64,000 nucleotides of DNA from Myroides sp. N17-2 (GCF_002286775.1 NZ_NSGJ01000007.1:62001-126000), one strand, 5' to 3'; shown: positions 1 through 10,117, counted from the first letter of the stretch. Made by a program: numbers and translations. Notes: generated from the letters alone by a model not told the origin.

Positions 1-3000
1 ATAGTAGATTTCATCCCTGTCACAGAGAAGTTAGCGAAATCTGCAAGATTACCATCAACAGTAGCCATTGCTGCCCATCCTCCTTTATTGTCCATATCAG
101 ACATACGCAACTCATCAAACCAAAACTCTCCTGACAATGCCTCTGCTCCAGGTGTAATATTTCTAACACCTATCATCATCATTCTTACCTTACCAAAGTT
201 AGGATTACCCTTAATACCGTATCTCAGTTTATTTGGTTTATCCCCTGCGCTGTTATCTAAATCTCTCTCATCAACATAAAATACCTTAGATGTATCAAAC
301 CCAGGTTTTGACACCTCACCCATTTTTAAAACTTTCAACTTTGCTAACAAATCTAGAGATACATCTAGTTCATTCTCTTTAGGCCAAATATTCTCAGGGC
401 TAGTTTCTCCACCATTTGTTATTTTTAAAGGTATCTCTATTTCATAGAAGTTCTCTATAACATCACTACCTAATCTAATGAATGCTGCCATTTCATAATC
501 CTGTAAACGTCTAGTGGCATCTTTAAGAGATTCACCGTGAATAAACATTCTCAATTTCTTGTATTGACGCATATCCACATTAAAGTTCTTAAATACCCCT
601 CTAGCATCTTGACCTAATAATCCATCAGGATATACATTTGGGCTTTTAGGATATACTTTTACAGATAGAGATTGTTCATTCTGATTTATCAAAGTATTAT
701 TCATATACACCTGTTCTCTTCTAACTCCAGGAGGAGTCACATAAGGAATAGGCTTACGGTCATAGTTATCTGTTAAGTTTACAGAAGATACATCTACACC
801 TGTATTCGCGTATATTTCTTCTGTCTTATCAGGTCTATTCTCTATTAAGTTTCTAGTATAACGTTTCCAATCAGAACGAACCAAATTCAGTGTTCCGAAA
901 CGCATTGTAACTTGTTTTTCAAAACCAGTTAGGTACATACGCATAAAACGAATAGAACGCGTATCTTCGATAGGTCCTACTTTTTTACCTTTAGTATCTA
1001 CTGGTATTTTATACTGAATCCAACGTACATCAGACACAGAACCATCAGGTAGCTGTACCTTAGTCTCACGCACATCAGTTACATACTCATCACCTACTAC
1101 AGTATTTGGTTTTACCTTAACCTTGTACTCATAATAAGCATTGATGGTATTCATCGTATTGTCCCCATCGATATCTTCTGCGTCTGGTTGATTACTACCT
1201 GCACGTCCACCACCTGCAGGGCTGTTATTCTCTAAGCCGTTATAATCTCTATATCGTTCTAATATACCTCCTTGTGCATCTAAATAGTGAATAAAGTTAT
1301 CTGCAGCAGGATCGCTAAAACCAGCGAAATCCTTAAAGAACATTCTCTCTTCATCATCATTTAACCCGTCTAATCCAACATCTTGTAATCGTCTATTCTC
1401 AGCATTAGTATCAAATGCGTAAACTAAAGAAGGTGCTGAAGGTACTTTCCCCCAAATAGTAGTAATCGTATTCGTTACATTTACCCCAGTATCAGGAAGT
1501 CCATTCTCATATTGTTTATGCCCATCTCTTAAAATATCTTCAGAAATAAATCCAAGATTCAGACGTAATTCTCCCGTATTTTGAGCAGTTATAGCATCTC
1601 CAGTTTTTCCAATATAAGGATCCATAACCCAAAACTCCACAAACTCAATATTCGCTTGTTCAAAATTCGTAGTTGTAAGACCACGCATAATACCCGCCCA
1701 GTTTTTGCGAGGAGTAAGAGATCGAGGGCTAGTTAAATAACTCTTATTGAAGTTATATGGTCCTCTTTCTTCTGGATAGAACGTTAAGTCTAATGTATTA
1801 ATTACTCTACTCTCTCCATAGGCGATATCCTTATTAGGGAATAACTCATCACTGTAAACTCGTCTTGTTCTATTAGAAGACAAATCAAATTCGGTTACCC
1901 CTGCAGGTTTACTACCTACATAGAAAGTCGGGTCAACTGAATACCAAGACATCTTAGATCTTCTATATCCATCTTCTAAACTATAAGCAGGTTCTGTTGC
2001 TAGGCTAGTGTCATCTTTTTCCACTTCATTCAATCCATGGAAACCTATAGGCACACTTGACAACTTCCAAGATAAAGGAGATTTAACATCTATCACTGAT
2101 TGCATTCCTTCGAAGTCATCGATATAAGATGTCGCTTCACCATTCATCTGATCAAGTTTAGAAGATCCTGGCTGTAAATAAGCGAACTCTCCTCTAAATG
2201 ATACTCGTGATTCTACATCAGTATCTATATTTGGTAACTTATTTACTAATCTAGTCAAGAAAGGTACTTCAGTAGAATACTGTGCGTTTAATCCCCATAT
2301 CGTGTTATTTACAGATTCTTGACCATAGCTAGATTTATGTGTCATCGGACGTTCAGACATCTGTAAGAATGTACCTCCTAAGATAAAGTCTTTACTAAAC
2401 TTATGTTCTATATGCATACCAAAGAAACGCTTAGTCTGCTGACCAAACATCGTATTATTCTCAACAGACACTTCTATAGGAGTATTAGATGCTTGTAATC
2501 CTGGATCTAGAATCATCACACGACCTCTACTATAATCGACTGTATAATCAACACCTTCTACTAATACACGACCAGCTGCTCTAACAATAACAGAACCTGG
2601 AGCTACGTTAAATGACCCAATAGGTATTCCCTCTCCCATAGAGCTAGAGAATTTTCCTTTTAATTGGAATTTATTCTTTTCGTTTTGATTTCTAAGTGCC
2701 TCTGTTTTAGTAGTACGATACATACTTCTAAAGACATACTTAGATTGGTTTTTATTATATGTTCCTGTAGTGTTATAATCTTCACTTACTTTATTCTCAG
2801 CAAGCTTATTAAATAAATGCTCTCCGAAAGGCTCTACTGTTGTAAAGATAATTCGTCCATACATTGGGTCTATCGTAATCCCCTCAAATGTGTTACTGTT
2901 GTATTGGTTGTTATTATTTCCGTAGCCGCTGTTATTTCCATAACCTCCGTTATTTCCAAAGCCTCCATTATTGCCATAGCCACTATTATTACCCCCATAT

Positions 3001-4937
3001 CCACCATTATTACTACCATATCCACCATTGTTATTGTAACCTCCATTATTATTGTTACCATAACCATTGTTCATACTACCCGCATTATTTGGGTTAAAAG
3101 TATTTTGCATTCCTCCATTAGGTAAGAAGTCAAAGAAACCATCTCCTCCTGCTTGAGGATCATTAGTATAATTTAATCTATCTAAATGGAATACTTTTAA
3201 TAAAGGTGTACGTTCTACTCCCTCTGCTAATGGCTTACCATCAACTGAACTAATGTAATTTAATGGACTTGGATCAGTATATAAGATATTAAATCTAAAC
3301 TTATCTTGAGAGATGTACATTGCATTTGGAATCTGATAAATATTCTTCATCATTAATTTCCAAACAGGCTCTCCTACCATTGTAAGGTTACTCTTTAACA
3401 TCTTTAATATTAAAGACTCACTACGTGGCACATCAGGATTATTCACATCAATACCTGGAGGTGTAACAGTCACTCCTCCATCAGTACCAAACTCCCCTAC
3501 TTGATAAATCTTATCCCCTATAGAGTATTGGAAAGATACTGCTAACACTTCATCATTAGACAGTCTCTGATTAAGTGAGATATATCCTAACTGCGGATGA
3601 AAGGTAAACTCATTAGCATTAAGCTTACGCGCACCTTCTAAACGAACGAAATCACGTCCTTCTTGTACAGTTACATTAAATCCACTATTACCAGATGAAT
3701 TTAATCGAATAGCGCTATTTAAGTAATTATTACCTATCTGACCTGGATCAAACTTATTGTTCGCATTATCTGGATAAGCATTATGAATACCATTAAGGGT
3801 ATAAAAATCAGGTTCAGGTCTAGAGACTACTTCACTATTTGGTTTCCCTAATTTATTTTGTCCTTCTCCTAAATCCTCAAGAGCTATTATATTACGCGCG
3901 TTATTACCTGTTTGGTTCACTCGACCATAGCGGTTCGTAATCCAAACTTCCACACGTGTGATTCGTACTCTACTCTTAATGAAAGGATATTTCTCTAAAG
4001 ATTCATCATAGTTGTTTCTAAAGAATTGAGATAAGAAATAATGTCTATCCTCATCATAATCTAAAGCATACATTTCGAATTCTTCTAACACCCCGCCTCC
4101 GTCTGCTCTAATAGAGGTCGTTTGAGATTTTTGTTCTGAGAATACTCCTGTAATAGTTGTACGTCCAAACTGTAATTCAGTCTTAACACCAAACAAACTC
4201 TGTGCTCCTCTCACAAGAGAACCACTAATCGGCATACTTACGTTTCCTATTTCTACTTTACGAACGATATCATCTTCATCTGGAGCAAATGAGAGTTTCA
4301 TCATATTTTGGAAATTAAAAGTAGCCTGTGTATCATAATTTATATTTACAGCTAACCTAGTTCCCACCATACCTTGAAGCCCCATACTAATACGCTGATT
4401 AAAATCAAAAGACATATTCTTTCGATTACGCGTAGACACAATAGGATTATCCTGTTTACTATATCGAACCCCCATATCAAACTCAACAGAACCTGTCGGC
4501 TTAACATCTATCGTATTAGAACCAAAAATAGTGCTGAATAGTTTAGAGTTTACATAATATCTAGGCAACATATCACGCTTTATCTCCTCATTCTCTTCTC
4601 TACCGTGCATCACATTAAACCTCTGTAAGAAATACTTACGAAGTTCGGCACGCATAATTAATTCTTCGAATTCTTTACGCGTTAAAATAAGAGGATAATT
4701 GACGTTAAAACCGTCAAATGTTTTAGTTAGATAATAGCTATCCTTATAAGGATTATATGAATATGCCTCTTTTATTATATCAGGATCAGGTATAACTATT
4801 TTTCCTATATCATATTTAACTTGAAGGGAATCTACTTCTTGGAGCCCTATATTTTGGGCATGCGAAATTTGCACCCCTAAGAGTAGAATAATTAGCCAAA
4901 AAAAAAGTGACTTGGATATAGGAAAATGCTCCTTCAA
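1..4937 (-). CDS. sprA: SprA, T9SS outer-membrane translocon (C-terminus beyond window)
   Basis: SprA (Sov) is the very large outer-membrane beta-barrel through which the type IX secretion system exports gliding adhesins and enzymes. About 1,645 codons lie here and the frame is still open at base 1; the family is usually about 2,300-2,500 residues, so the end is outside the window. Family-typical stretches are visible, such as the FNVAPGSVIVRAAGRV and SYIDDFEGMQS regions, plus many barrel-like alternating strands. There is no ATG near the 5' end. I chose TTG at 4937, 3 bases after the ruvA stop, because it gives MKEHFPISKSLFFWLIILLL followed by GVQISHAQ, a good signal peptide. A Gly/Asn/Tyr-rich repeat is inserted at about 2897-3085. 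Identity is sure; the start is inferred. Confidence 0.93.
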   Translation of the reverse strand, partial: MKEHFPISKSLFFWLIILLLGVQISHAQNIGLQEVDSLQVKYDIGKIVIPDPDIIKEAYSYNPYKDSYYLTKTFDGFNVNYPLILTRKEFEELIMRAELRKYFLQRFNVMHGREENEEIKRDMLPRYYVNSKLFSTIFGSNTIDVKPTGSVEFDMGVRYSKQDNPIVSTRNRKNMSFDFNQRISMGLQGMVGTRLAVNINYDTQATFNFQNMMKLSFAPDEDDIVRKVEIGNVSMPISGSLVRGAQSLFGVKTELQFGRTTITGVFSEQKSQTTSIRADGGGVLEEFEMYALDYDEDRHYFLSQFFRNNYDESLEKYPFIKSRVRITRVEVWITNRYGRVNQTGNNARNIIALEDLGEGQNKLGKPNSEVVSRPEPDFYTLNGIHNAYPDNANNKFDPGQIGNNYLNSAIRLNSSGNSGFNVTVQEGRDFVRLEGARKLNANEFTFHPQLGYISLNQRLSNDEVLAVSFQYSIGDKIYQVGEFGTDGGVTVTPPGIDVNNPDVPRSESLILKMLKSNLTMVGEPVWKLMMKNIYQIPNAMYISQDKFRFNILYTDPSPLNYISSVDGKPLAEGVERTPLLKVFHLDRLNYTNDPQAGGDGFFDFLPNGGMQNTFNPNNAGSMNNGYGNNNNGGYNNNGGYGSNNGGYGGNNSGYGNNGGFGNNGGYGNNSGYGNNNNQYNSNTFEGITIDPMYGRIIFTTVEPFGEHLFNKLAENKVSEDYNTTGTYNKNQSKYVFRSMYRTTKTEALRNQNEKNKFQLKGKFSSSMGEGIPIGSFNVAPGSVIVRAAGRVLVEGVDYTVDYSRGRVMILDPGLQASNTPIEVSVENNTMFGQQTKRFFGMHIEHKFSKDFILGGTFLQMSERPMTHKSSYGQESVNNTIWGLNAQYSTEVPFLTRLVNKLPNIDTDVESRVSFRGEFAYLQPGSSKLDQMNGEATSYIDDFEGMQSVIDVKSPLSWKLSSVPIGFHGLNEVEKDDTSLATEPAYSLEDGYRRSKMSWYSVDPTFYVGSKPAGVTEFDLSSNRTRRVYSDELFPNKDIAYGESRVINTLDLTFYPEERGPYNFNKSYLTSPRSLTPRKNWAGIMRGLTTTNFEQANIEFVEFWVMDPYIGKTGDAITAQNTGELRLNLGFISEDILRDGHKQYENGLPDTGVNVTNTITTIWGKVPSAPSLVYAFDTNAENRRLQDVGLDGLNDDEERMFFKDFAGFSDPAADNFIHYLDAQGGILERYRDYNGLENNSPAGGGRAGSNQPDAEDIDGDNTMNTINAYYEYKVKVKPNTVVGDEYVTDVRETKVQLPDGSVSDVRWIQYKIPVDTKGKKVGPIEDTRSIRFMRMYLTGFEKQVTMRFGTLNLVRSDWKRYTRNLIENRPDKTEEIYANTGVDVSSVNLTDNYDRKPIPYVTPPGVRREQVYMNNTLINQNEQSLSVKVYPKSPNVYPDGLLGQDARGVFKNFNVDMRQYKKLRMFIHGESLKDATRRLQDYEMAAFIRLGSDVIENFYEIEIPLKITNGGETSPENIWPKENELDVSLDLLAKLKVLKMGEVSKPGFDTSKVFYVDERDLDNSAGDKPNKLRYGIKGNPNFGKVRMMMIGVRNITPGAEALSGEFWFDELRMSDMDNKGGWAAMATVDGNLADFANFSVTGMKST
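2897..3085 (-). repeat. Gly-Asn-Tyr-rich coding repeat inside sprA
   Basis: On the minus strand the sprA frame reads as about ten degenerate units of the form G-Y-G-N-N or G-G-Y-N-N, bounded by ordinary SprA sequence (QYNSNTFEGITIDP after it). The DNA alternates GGN, TAY and AAY codons, which also produces spurious long open frames on both strands. It is in frame, so it is a low-complexity loop rather than a disruption. Confidence 0.85.
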
Positions 4938-4940
4938 AAT

Positions 4941-5522
4941 TTATAAATTTTTTAAAGCTTGCTTAATGATGAATTCAACTGATGCATCTGGATCTTGTTT
5001 AATGATCTTATCTACAACTTTCTCAGCTGATTTACGAACAAAACCTAATACTTCTAAAGCTGATAACGCTTCATCTGCATTTGTATTGTTAATAACCGGA
5101 GAAACTTCATCAATATTATACAATTTTAATACCTTCTCTTGTAAATCTAAGATAACTCTTTGAGCAGTTTTAGCCCCTATTCCCTTTACAGATTGAATAG
5201 TCTTTACATCAGCAGAAGCGATAGCTTGTAATAATTCTTTAGGGGAAACAGAAGATAACATATTACGTGCAGTATTACCACCTATTCCTGATACAGAAAT
5301 AAGCAATTTAAAAAGTTCACGTTCTATTTTATCTATAAATCCGAACAGAGTATGTCCGTCTTCTTTTATTTGTAGGAAAGTATACAATCTCAAATTCTCT
5401 GAGGAACCAATTTGAGAAAAAGTATGCAGGGAAATATGGATAAGATATCCTACTCCCCCGCAATCTATTATCACTTCAGTGGCAGTTTTTTCTACTAGGC
5501 GTCCTTGAATATGTGCTATCAT
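4941..5522 (-). CDS. ruvA: Holliday junction branch migration protein RuvA
   Basis: RuvA tetramers bind Holliday junctions and load the RuvB motor during recombinational repair. At 193 residues it has the family length. It starts MIAHIQGRLVEKTATEVIID (OB-fold domain), carries the helix-hairpin-helix stretch SVSGIGGNTARNML and VKGIGAKTAQRVILDL in the middle, and ends with the small C-terminal RuvB-contact domain (ALSALEVLGFVRKSAEKVV). The stop codon is followed after 3 bases by the proposed TTG start of sprA, so the two are probably co-transcribed. A TATTTTTG box lies about 20 bases upstream. RuvB is in the same stretch but separated by maeB and queG. No ruvC was seen. Confidence 0.97.
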   Translation of the reverse strand: MIAHIQGRLVEKTATEVIIDCGGVGYLIHISLHTFSQIGSSENLRLYTFLQIKEDGHTLFGFIDKIERELFKLLISVSGIGGNTARNMLSSVSPKELLQAIASADVKTIQSVKGIGAKTAQRVILDLQEKVLKLYNIDEVSPVINNTNADEALSALEVLGFVRKSAEKVVDKIIKQDPDASVEFIIKQALKNL

Positions 5523-5542
5523 TGTTATATCAAATTTTACAT

Positions 5543-5550
5543 CAAAAATA
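5543..5550 (-). promoter_or_regulatory. Putative -7 box of ruvA promoter
   Basis: TATTTTTG on the minus strand fits the Bacteroidota -7 consensus TAnnTTTG. It is 20 bases upstream of the ruvA ATG. No convincing -33 TTTG was identified, so this is a pattern match only. Confidence 0.4.
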
Positions 5551-5617
5551 ACAATAAATATTAACTAATTAATAACAAATAATCAGTCGAGCAACTACTA
5601 TTCAGAATACCAGTAAT

Positions 5618-7897
5618 TTACTTCTTTTTACGGTTTTCACGTACTTGAGCATCTACTACAGCTACAGCTGTCATATTTACCATTTCGTCAACGCTAGCAC
5701 CTAGTTGGAATACGTGAACAGCTTTATCTAAACCTAAAATAATAGGACCAATAGACGTTGCTTTGTTCAACTCTTTCAACATTTTATAAGTAATGTTTGC
5801 AGAATCTAAGTTAGGGAAGATAAGTGTATTCACTTTCTTGTCTACTAATTTAGAGAATGGGAATTTCTTTTTCAACATTTCACTGTTTAGAGCGAAGTCA
5901 ATTTGAATTTCACCATCAACTATCATTTCTGGAAATTGTTCGTGTAAGATACTAACCGCTTCCTTCATTTTAGTTGGTGAAGCGTTAGGTGCAGAACCAA
6001 AGTTAGCATAAGACAACATCGCTACAACAGGCTCCATACCGAACATACGAACTGTCTTTTCAGTCATAACAGCTATTTTAGCTAAGTCTTCTGCTGTAGG
6101 ATCTGGGTTAATAGCTGTATCAGCTAAGAACATAGGTCCTCTTTTAGTCATCATTAAGTTTGTAGTAGCAACTCTACTTACTCCCTGAGCTTTAGGGATC
6201 AATTCTAAGATTGGTTTCACTACATTAGGATAACTGCGAGAGTATCCTGTCAACATAGCATCTGCTTGTCCTTCGTTAATCAACATTGAAGCGAAATAGT
6301 TACGCTCTAACATTAATTTACTAGCATCATATAAAGTTACTCCTTTGCGCTTTCTAGTTTCCCAATAAGCATTAGCAAAAGCAGCTCTTCTTTCTTTTTG
6401 CTCTTCAGATTTAGGGTCAATGATTTCTACTTCTTCATTAAACTCTATTTCTTTTTTAAGCTCTAATATAGTCTCTTTATCACCTAATAAGATTGGAGTT
6501 ACCATACCTTCTTCATAAGCAATTTGTGCAGCTTTCAACACATCTAAATGATCTGCTTCAGCATAAACTACACGTTTAGGTTCAGTCTTAGCACGGTTGA
6601 TTAACATACGTACTAATTTATTATCTGATCCCATTCTTTCTTCTAAAGAAGATTTATACTCTTCCCAGTCAGTGATAGGAGATAACGCAATTCCACTTTC
6701 CATAGCTGCTTTAGCTACTGCAGGAGGAACTACAGAGATTAATCTAGGGTCAAATGGCTTAGGAATAATATACTCTCTACCGAAAGTAAACTTAGTCTCA
6801 CCATAAGCTATATTAACTTGTTCTGGCACTGGTTCTTTAGCTAACTTCGCTAAAGCTACTACAGCAGCCATTTTCATTTCTTCGTTTATCTTAGTTGCAC
6901 GCACATCTAAAGCTCCTCTAAAAATATAAGGGAAACCTAATACGTTATTAACTTGGTTAGGATAATCAGAACGACCAGTTGCCATAATAATATCCTTACG
7001 AGTTGCTACTGCAAGATTATAATCAATCTCTGGTTTAGGGTTAGCCATCGCAAATACGATAGGATTCTCGTTCATCCCTAATAACATCTCAGGTTTTAAT
7101 ACGTCAGCAGTAGATAACCCGATAAATACATCAGCACCTTTTAAAGCATCTCCTAAAGATATATCAGTATCAACTGCAAATTCTCTTTGTAAATCAGAAA
7201 TACGAGCATCGTCTTTTTTTAATACTCCTTTACTGTTAAACATTTTGATATTTCCTTGTTTAACACCAAAAGCTACATATAACTTAGCACAAGCAATAGC
7301 AGCAGAACCAGCACCAGACACTACCATAGTAACATCCTCCATTTTCTTACCAGCTAATTCCACAGCATTAATCAATGCTGCTGCTGAGATAATAGCAGTA
7401 CCATGTTGATCATCGTGCATTACAGGGATATCTAACTCTTCCTTTAAACGTCTTTCTATTTCAAAAGACTCAGGAGCTTTAATATCCTCTAAGTTTATAC
7501 CTCCAAAAGTTGGAGCAATATTTTTTACAGTTTCAATGAATTTCTCAACATCAGTAGTATCTACTTCAATATCAAAAACATCAATATCAGCAAAGATTTT
7601 AAATAGTAATCCTTTTCCTTCCATTACTGGTTTAGAAGCTTCAGGTCCGATATCCCCTAATCCTAATACAGCTGTACCGTTTGAGATAACAGCTACTAAA
7701 TTACCTTTCGCTGTATATTTATATACATTATTTACATCGCTTGCAATCTCTAAACATGGCTCCGCCACACCAGGTGAATATGCTAAAGCTAAATCTCTTT
7801 GTGATGAATACTTCTTTGTAGGAACTACTTGTATCTTCCCAGGCGTTGGTTCTGCATGGTACTTAAGCGCTTCTCTACGTAAACTATCTTTATTCAT
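5618..7897 (-). CDS. maeB: NADP-dependent malic enzyme with C-terminal phosphotransacetylase-like domain
   Basis: Oxidatively decarboxylates malate to pyruvate with NADP, supplying NADPH and pyruvate. The 759 residues match the long MaeB class. The N-terminal half carries malic-enzyme motifs: SPGVAEPCLEI near residue 40, DDQHGTAIISAAALINAVEL near 160, and the nucleotide fold VVSGAGSAAIACAKL near 192. From about residue 430 the sequence resembles phosphate acetyltransferase (VVYAEADHLDVLKAAQIAYE, LADTAINPDPTAEDLAKIAV); in this family that domain is usually regulatory, not catalytic. It sits between ruvA and queG with gaps of 95 and 64 bases, and a TATCTTTG box lies just upstream, so it may be transcribed on its own. 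Confidence 0.95.
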   Translation of the reverse strand: MNKDSLRREALKYHAEPTPGKIQVVPTKKYSSQRDLALAYSPGVAEPCLEIASDVNNVYKYTAKGNLVAVISNGTAVLGLGDIGPEASKPVMEGKGLLFKIFADIDVFDIEVDTTDVEKFIETVKNIAPTFGGINLEDIKAPESFEIERRLKEELDIPVMHDDQHGTAIISAAALINAVELAGKKMEDVTMVVSGAGSAAIACAKLYVAFGVKQGNIKMFNSKGVLKKDDARISDLQREFAVDTDISLGDALKGADVFIGLSTADVLKPEMLLGMNENPIVFAMANPKPEIDYNLAVATRKDIIMATGRSDYPNQVNNVLGFPYIFRGALDVRATKINEEMKMAAVVALAKLAKEPVPEQVNIAYGETKFTFGREYIIPKPFDPRLISVVPPAVAKAAMESGIALSPITDWEEYKSSLEERMGSDNKLVRMLINRAKTEPKRVVYAEADHLDVLKAAQIAYEEGMVTPILLGDKETILELKKEIEFNEEVEIIDPKSEEQKERRAAFANAYWETRKRKGVTLYDASKLMLERNYFASMLINEGQADAMLTGYSRSYPNVVKPILELIPKAQGVSRVATTNLMMTKRGPMFLADTAINPDPTAEDLAKIAVMTEKTVRMFGMEPVVAMLSYANFGSAPNASPTKMKEAVSILHEQFPEMIVDGEIQIDFALNSEMLKKKFPFSKLVDKKVNTLIFPNLDSANITYKMLKELNKATSIGPIILGLDKAVHVFQLGASVDEMVNMTAVAVVDAQVRENRKKK

Positions 7898-7920
7898 AAA
7901 TTTACATTTAATGTGATGAA

Positions 7921-7928
7921 CAAAGATA
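7921..7928 (-). promoter_or_regulatory. Putative -7 box of maeB promoter
   Basis: TATCTTTG on the minus strand fits TAnnTTTG and lies 23 bases upstream of the maeB ATG. No clear -33 element was found. Confidence 0.4.
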
Positions 7929-7961
7929 ACCTTTTTGTCATACTATTTGGATTTACGGAAT

Positions 7962-8888
7962 TCACTCCCCCAAAAATTGCATATTTCGTAATAACCCTTC
8001 GTATTTAGTCCTCTTTATTGCAGATTTTTTAAATATTTCATTAAAAGTCTCTTTCGTTAGTTCCTTCCATTCACGCTTTGAATAGTGTATTAACTCATTA
8101 TTAGGAATAAATCTATCCTCTTTATGAGGGGTTGCAAAGCGATTCCATGGACAAACATCTTGACAAACATCACATCCAAACATCCAATTATCTAACTTCC
8201 CACTAAACTCTTGAGGAATATCATCCTTCAATTCTATCGTCAAATACGATATACACTTACTCCCATTAACAAGGTATGGACTCTCAATAGCACCTGTAGG
8301 ACATGCATCAATACACTTCGTGCAAGTACCACAATGATCTGTAGTTGGCCCATCCTCTTCTAACTCCAAATCAATTATCAACTCTGCTATAAAAAAGAAA
8401 GAACCACTCTTGCGATTAATAAGATTATTATTCTTACCTACCCATCCTAAACCTGATTTAGCAGCCCAAGCTTTATCAAGTACAGGTGCTGAATCAACAA
8501 ATACACGTCCATCTACAGCCCCTACTACACTCTCTATATAAAACAACAACTCCTTTAGTTTATCCTTAATTATATAGTGATAATCCTCTCCATAAGCATA
8601 TTTAGAAATTTTAAAACTATCCTCTATCTGTTTCTCTTCAGGATAATAATTCAACGTAAGTGATACTACGCTTTTCGCTCCCTCTACTAATTTAGTGGGA
8701 TCTAATCTCTTATCAAAATGATTCTCCATATAAGACATCTGACCATGCATTTGATTATTTAACCATTGCTCTAATCGAGGTGCTTCTGTCTCTAAAAAAC
8801 TAGCTTTCGAAATACCACAAGACGAAAAGCCAAGGCGTATTGCCTCGGCTTTTATCATAGTAGCATATTTGCTTTTATTTTCTATCAT
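7962..8888 (-). CDS. queG: Epoxyqueuosine reductase QueG
   Basis: Catalyses the last step of queuosine synthesis, reducing epoxyqueuosine in the tRNA wobble position with a cobalamin cofactor and two [4Fe-4S] clusters. The 308-residue length fits the short bacterial form without C-terminal HEAT repeats. Two ferredoxin-type cysteine sets are visible, [16 protein letters not shown] and [11 protein letters not shown], and the N-terminal part contains [20 protein letters not shown], typical of the family. It follows ruvB with 24 bases between them and is probably in one transcript with it. Confidence 0.96.
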   Translation of the reverse strand: MIENKSKYATMIKAEAIRLGFSSCGISKASFLETEAPRLEQWLNNQMHGQMSYMENHFDKRLDPTKLVEGAKSVVSLTLNYYPEEKQIEDSFKISKYAYGEDYHYIIKDKLKELLFYIESVVGAVDGRVFVDSAPVLDKAWAAKSGLGWVGKNNNLINRKSGSFFFIAELIIDLELEEDGPTTDHCGTCTKCIDACPTGAIESPYLVNGSKCISYLTIELKDDIPQEFSGKLDNWMFGCDVCQDVCPWNRFATPHKEDRFIPNNELIHYSKREWKELTKETFNEIFKKSAIKRTKYEGLLRNMQFLGE

Positions 8889-8912
8889 TTACCTAATAAT
8901 GTAACTCACGTA

Positions 8913-9941
8913 CTACGAATCAAATAATCCTCCTTGTGTACTTGCTTTCACACGTCCTAAATGAGTGTATGCTTTATCAGTAGCTTCTCTACCTCTTGGT
9001 GTACGTAGAATAAAACCTTCTTGTATTAAATAAGGTTCGTAAACCTCTTCAATAGTCTCTCCATTCTCTGACACAGCAGTAGCTAAAGTAGACAAACCTA
9101 CAGGCCCTCCCTTAAACTTGTCAATAATAGTGCTCAATATCTTATTATCCATCTCATCTAGTCCAAATGAATCTACATTTAAAGAATTCAATGCATACTT
9201 AGAGATTTCTATATCTATACTTCCATTTCCTTTTATCTGTGCAAAATCACGAACACGGCGTAACAGTGCATTAGCAATACGAGGCGTTCCTCTACTACGT
9301 CCAGCTATTTCGATAGCTGCTTCAAGATCAATATGAACACCTAAAATAGCAGAACTACGCTCTACAATAGTTGCTAGTAACTCTTTATTATAATACTGCA
9401 ATCTACTTTGAATACCAAAACGCGCTCGCATTGGAGAGGTTAAAAGTCCTGAACGTGTCGTAGCACCGACTAAAGTAAAAGGATTTAAATGAATCTGAAC
9501 AGTACGTGCATTAGGTCCAGACTCTATCATAATATCTATTTTAAAATCTTCCATAGCTGAATATAAATACTCCTCTACAATCGGACTTAAACGGTGTATC
9601 TCATCAATAAACAAGACATCTCGCTCCTCAAGATTAGTCAACAAACCTGCTAGGTCACCAGGCTTATCAAGAACAGGTCCTGAAGTTATCTTTATTCCAA
9701 CATCAAGCTCATTCGCTAAAATATTAGCCAACGTAGTCTTCCCTAATCCAGGAGGCCCATGAAATAAAGTATGATCTAAGGCTTCCCCTCTAAGATTAGC
9801 AGCTTCCACAAAGATCTTTAAGTTCTCTAAAACTTGCTCTTGTCCAGCAAAATCATCAAATGATAGGGGACGCAATTTCTTCTCAACATCAATTTCCTCA
9901 GAAGAAAAGTGCTTATTCGTTGGGTTTAAATTCTCATTCAT
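8913..9941 (-). CDS. ruvB: Holliday junction DNA helicase RuvB
   Basis: Hexameric AAA+ motor that drives branch migration with RuvA. Walker A is [18 protein letters not shown], Walker B is [12 protein letters not shown], sensor-like [19 protein letters not shown] follows, and the C-terminal winged helix ends in [17 protein letters not shown] start it at ATG 9941 (342 residues, [16 protein letters not shown]), the usual N-terminus of flavobacterial RuvB. A longer frame from 9959 adds only MDYICT, and those codons contain a TATATTTG promoter box. A 150-bp repeated element ends about 20 bases upstream. queG follows 24 bases downstream. Confidence 0.96.
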   Translation of the reverse strand: MNENLNPTNKHFSSEEIDVEKKLRPLSFDDFAGQEQVLENLKIFVEAANLRGEALDHTLFHGPPGLGKTTLANILANELDVGIKITSGPVLDKPGDLAGLLTNLEERDVLFIDEIHRLSPIVEEYLYSAMEDFKIDIMIESGPNARTVQIHLNPFTLVGATTRSGLLTSPMRARFGIQSRLQYYNKELLATIVERSSAILGVHIDLEAAIEIAGRSRGTPRIANALLRRVRDFAQIKGNGSIDIEISKYALNSLNVDSFGLDEMDNKILSTIIDKFKGGPVGLSTLATAVSENGETIEEVYEPYLIQEGFILRTPRGREATDKAYTHLGRVKASTQGGLFDS

Positions 9942-9945
9942 AGTA

Positions 9946-9953
9946 CAAATATA
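9946..9953 (-). promoter_or_regulatory. Putative -7 box of ruvB promoter
   Basis: TATATTTG on the minus strand is a perfect TAnnTTTG match. Its downstream edge is only 4 bases from the chosen ATG, which would make the transcript nearly leaderless. The matching -33 zone (roughly 9970-9980) falls inside the repeated element. Confidence 0.5.
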
Positions 9954-9967
9954 ATCCAAATATTAAA

Positions 9968-10117
9968 CCCGAAATACGCGATAGACATATAAACGAAAAG
10001 TAATTATATAAGATAGGTCTGAATTAGCAACGCAAGCATACTATAGTATGGTTATAGAACTAATGAAAGAGCTATGAAATAGAATTGCTTTGTAGTACTT
10101 GACTAATGCATTTTGGG
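9968..10117 (+). mobile_element. MITE-like element, copy A (150 bp, flanked by TTAAA)
   Basis: This stretch aligns with the reverse complement of 28168-28319 at about 86% identity by eye, with one 2-base gap. A 28-base block after the first 13 bases is identical. It begins CCCGAAATACGC and ends GCATTTTGGG, a degenerate version of the terminal inverted repeat that is perfect in the other copy. TTAAA occurs directly on both sides (9963-9967 and 10118-10122). It encodes nothing of note, so movement would need a transposase supplied elsewhere. It lies between the cox terminator and the ruvB promoter. Confidence 0.75.

Noticed and set aside
2817..3125. Open frames of 60-100 codons on both strands over the repeat in sprA
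   Set aside because: They arise from the repeated Gly-Tyr-Asn codons; the sprA frame is continuous through the region.
6597..6806. Plus-strand open frame inside maeB, and similar frames inside other genes
   Set aside because: Antisense shadows of well-supported genes with no family features.
9942..9959. Extending ruvB to 9959
   Set aside because: The added residues contain the TATATTTG box and are missing from the usual RuvB N-terminus.
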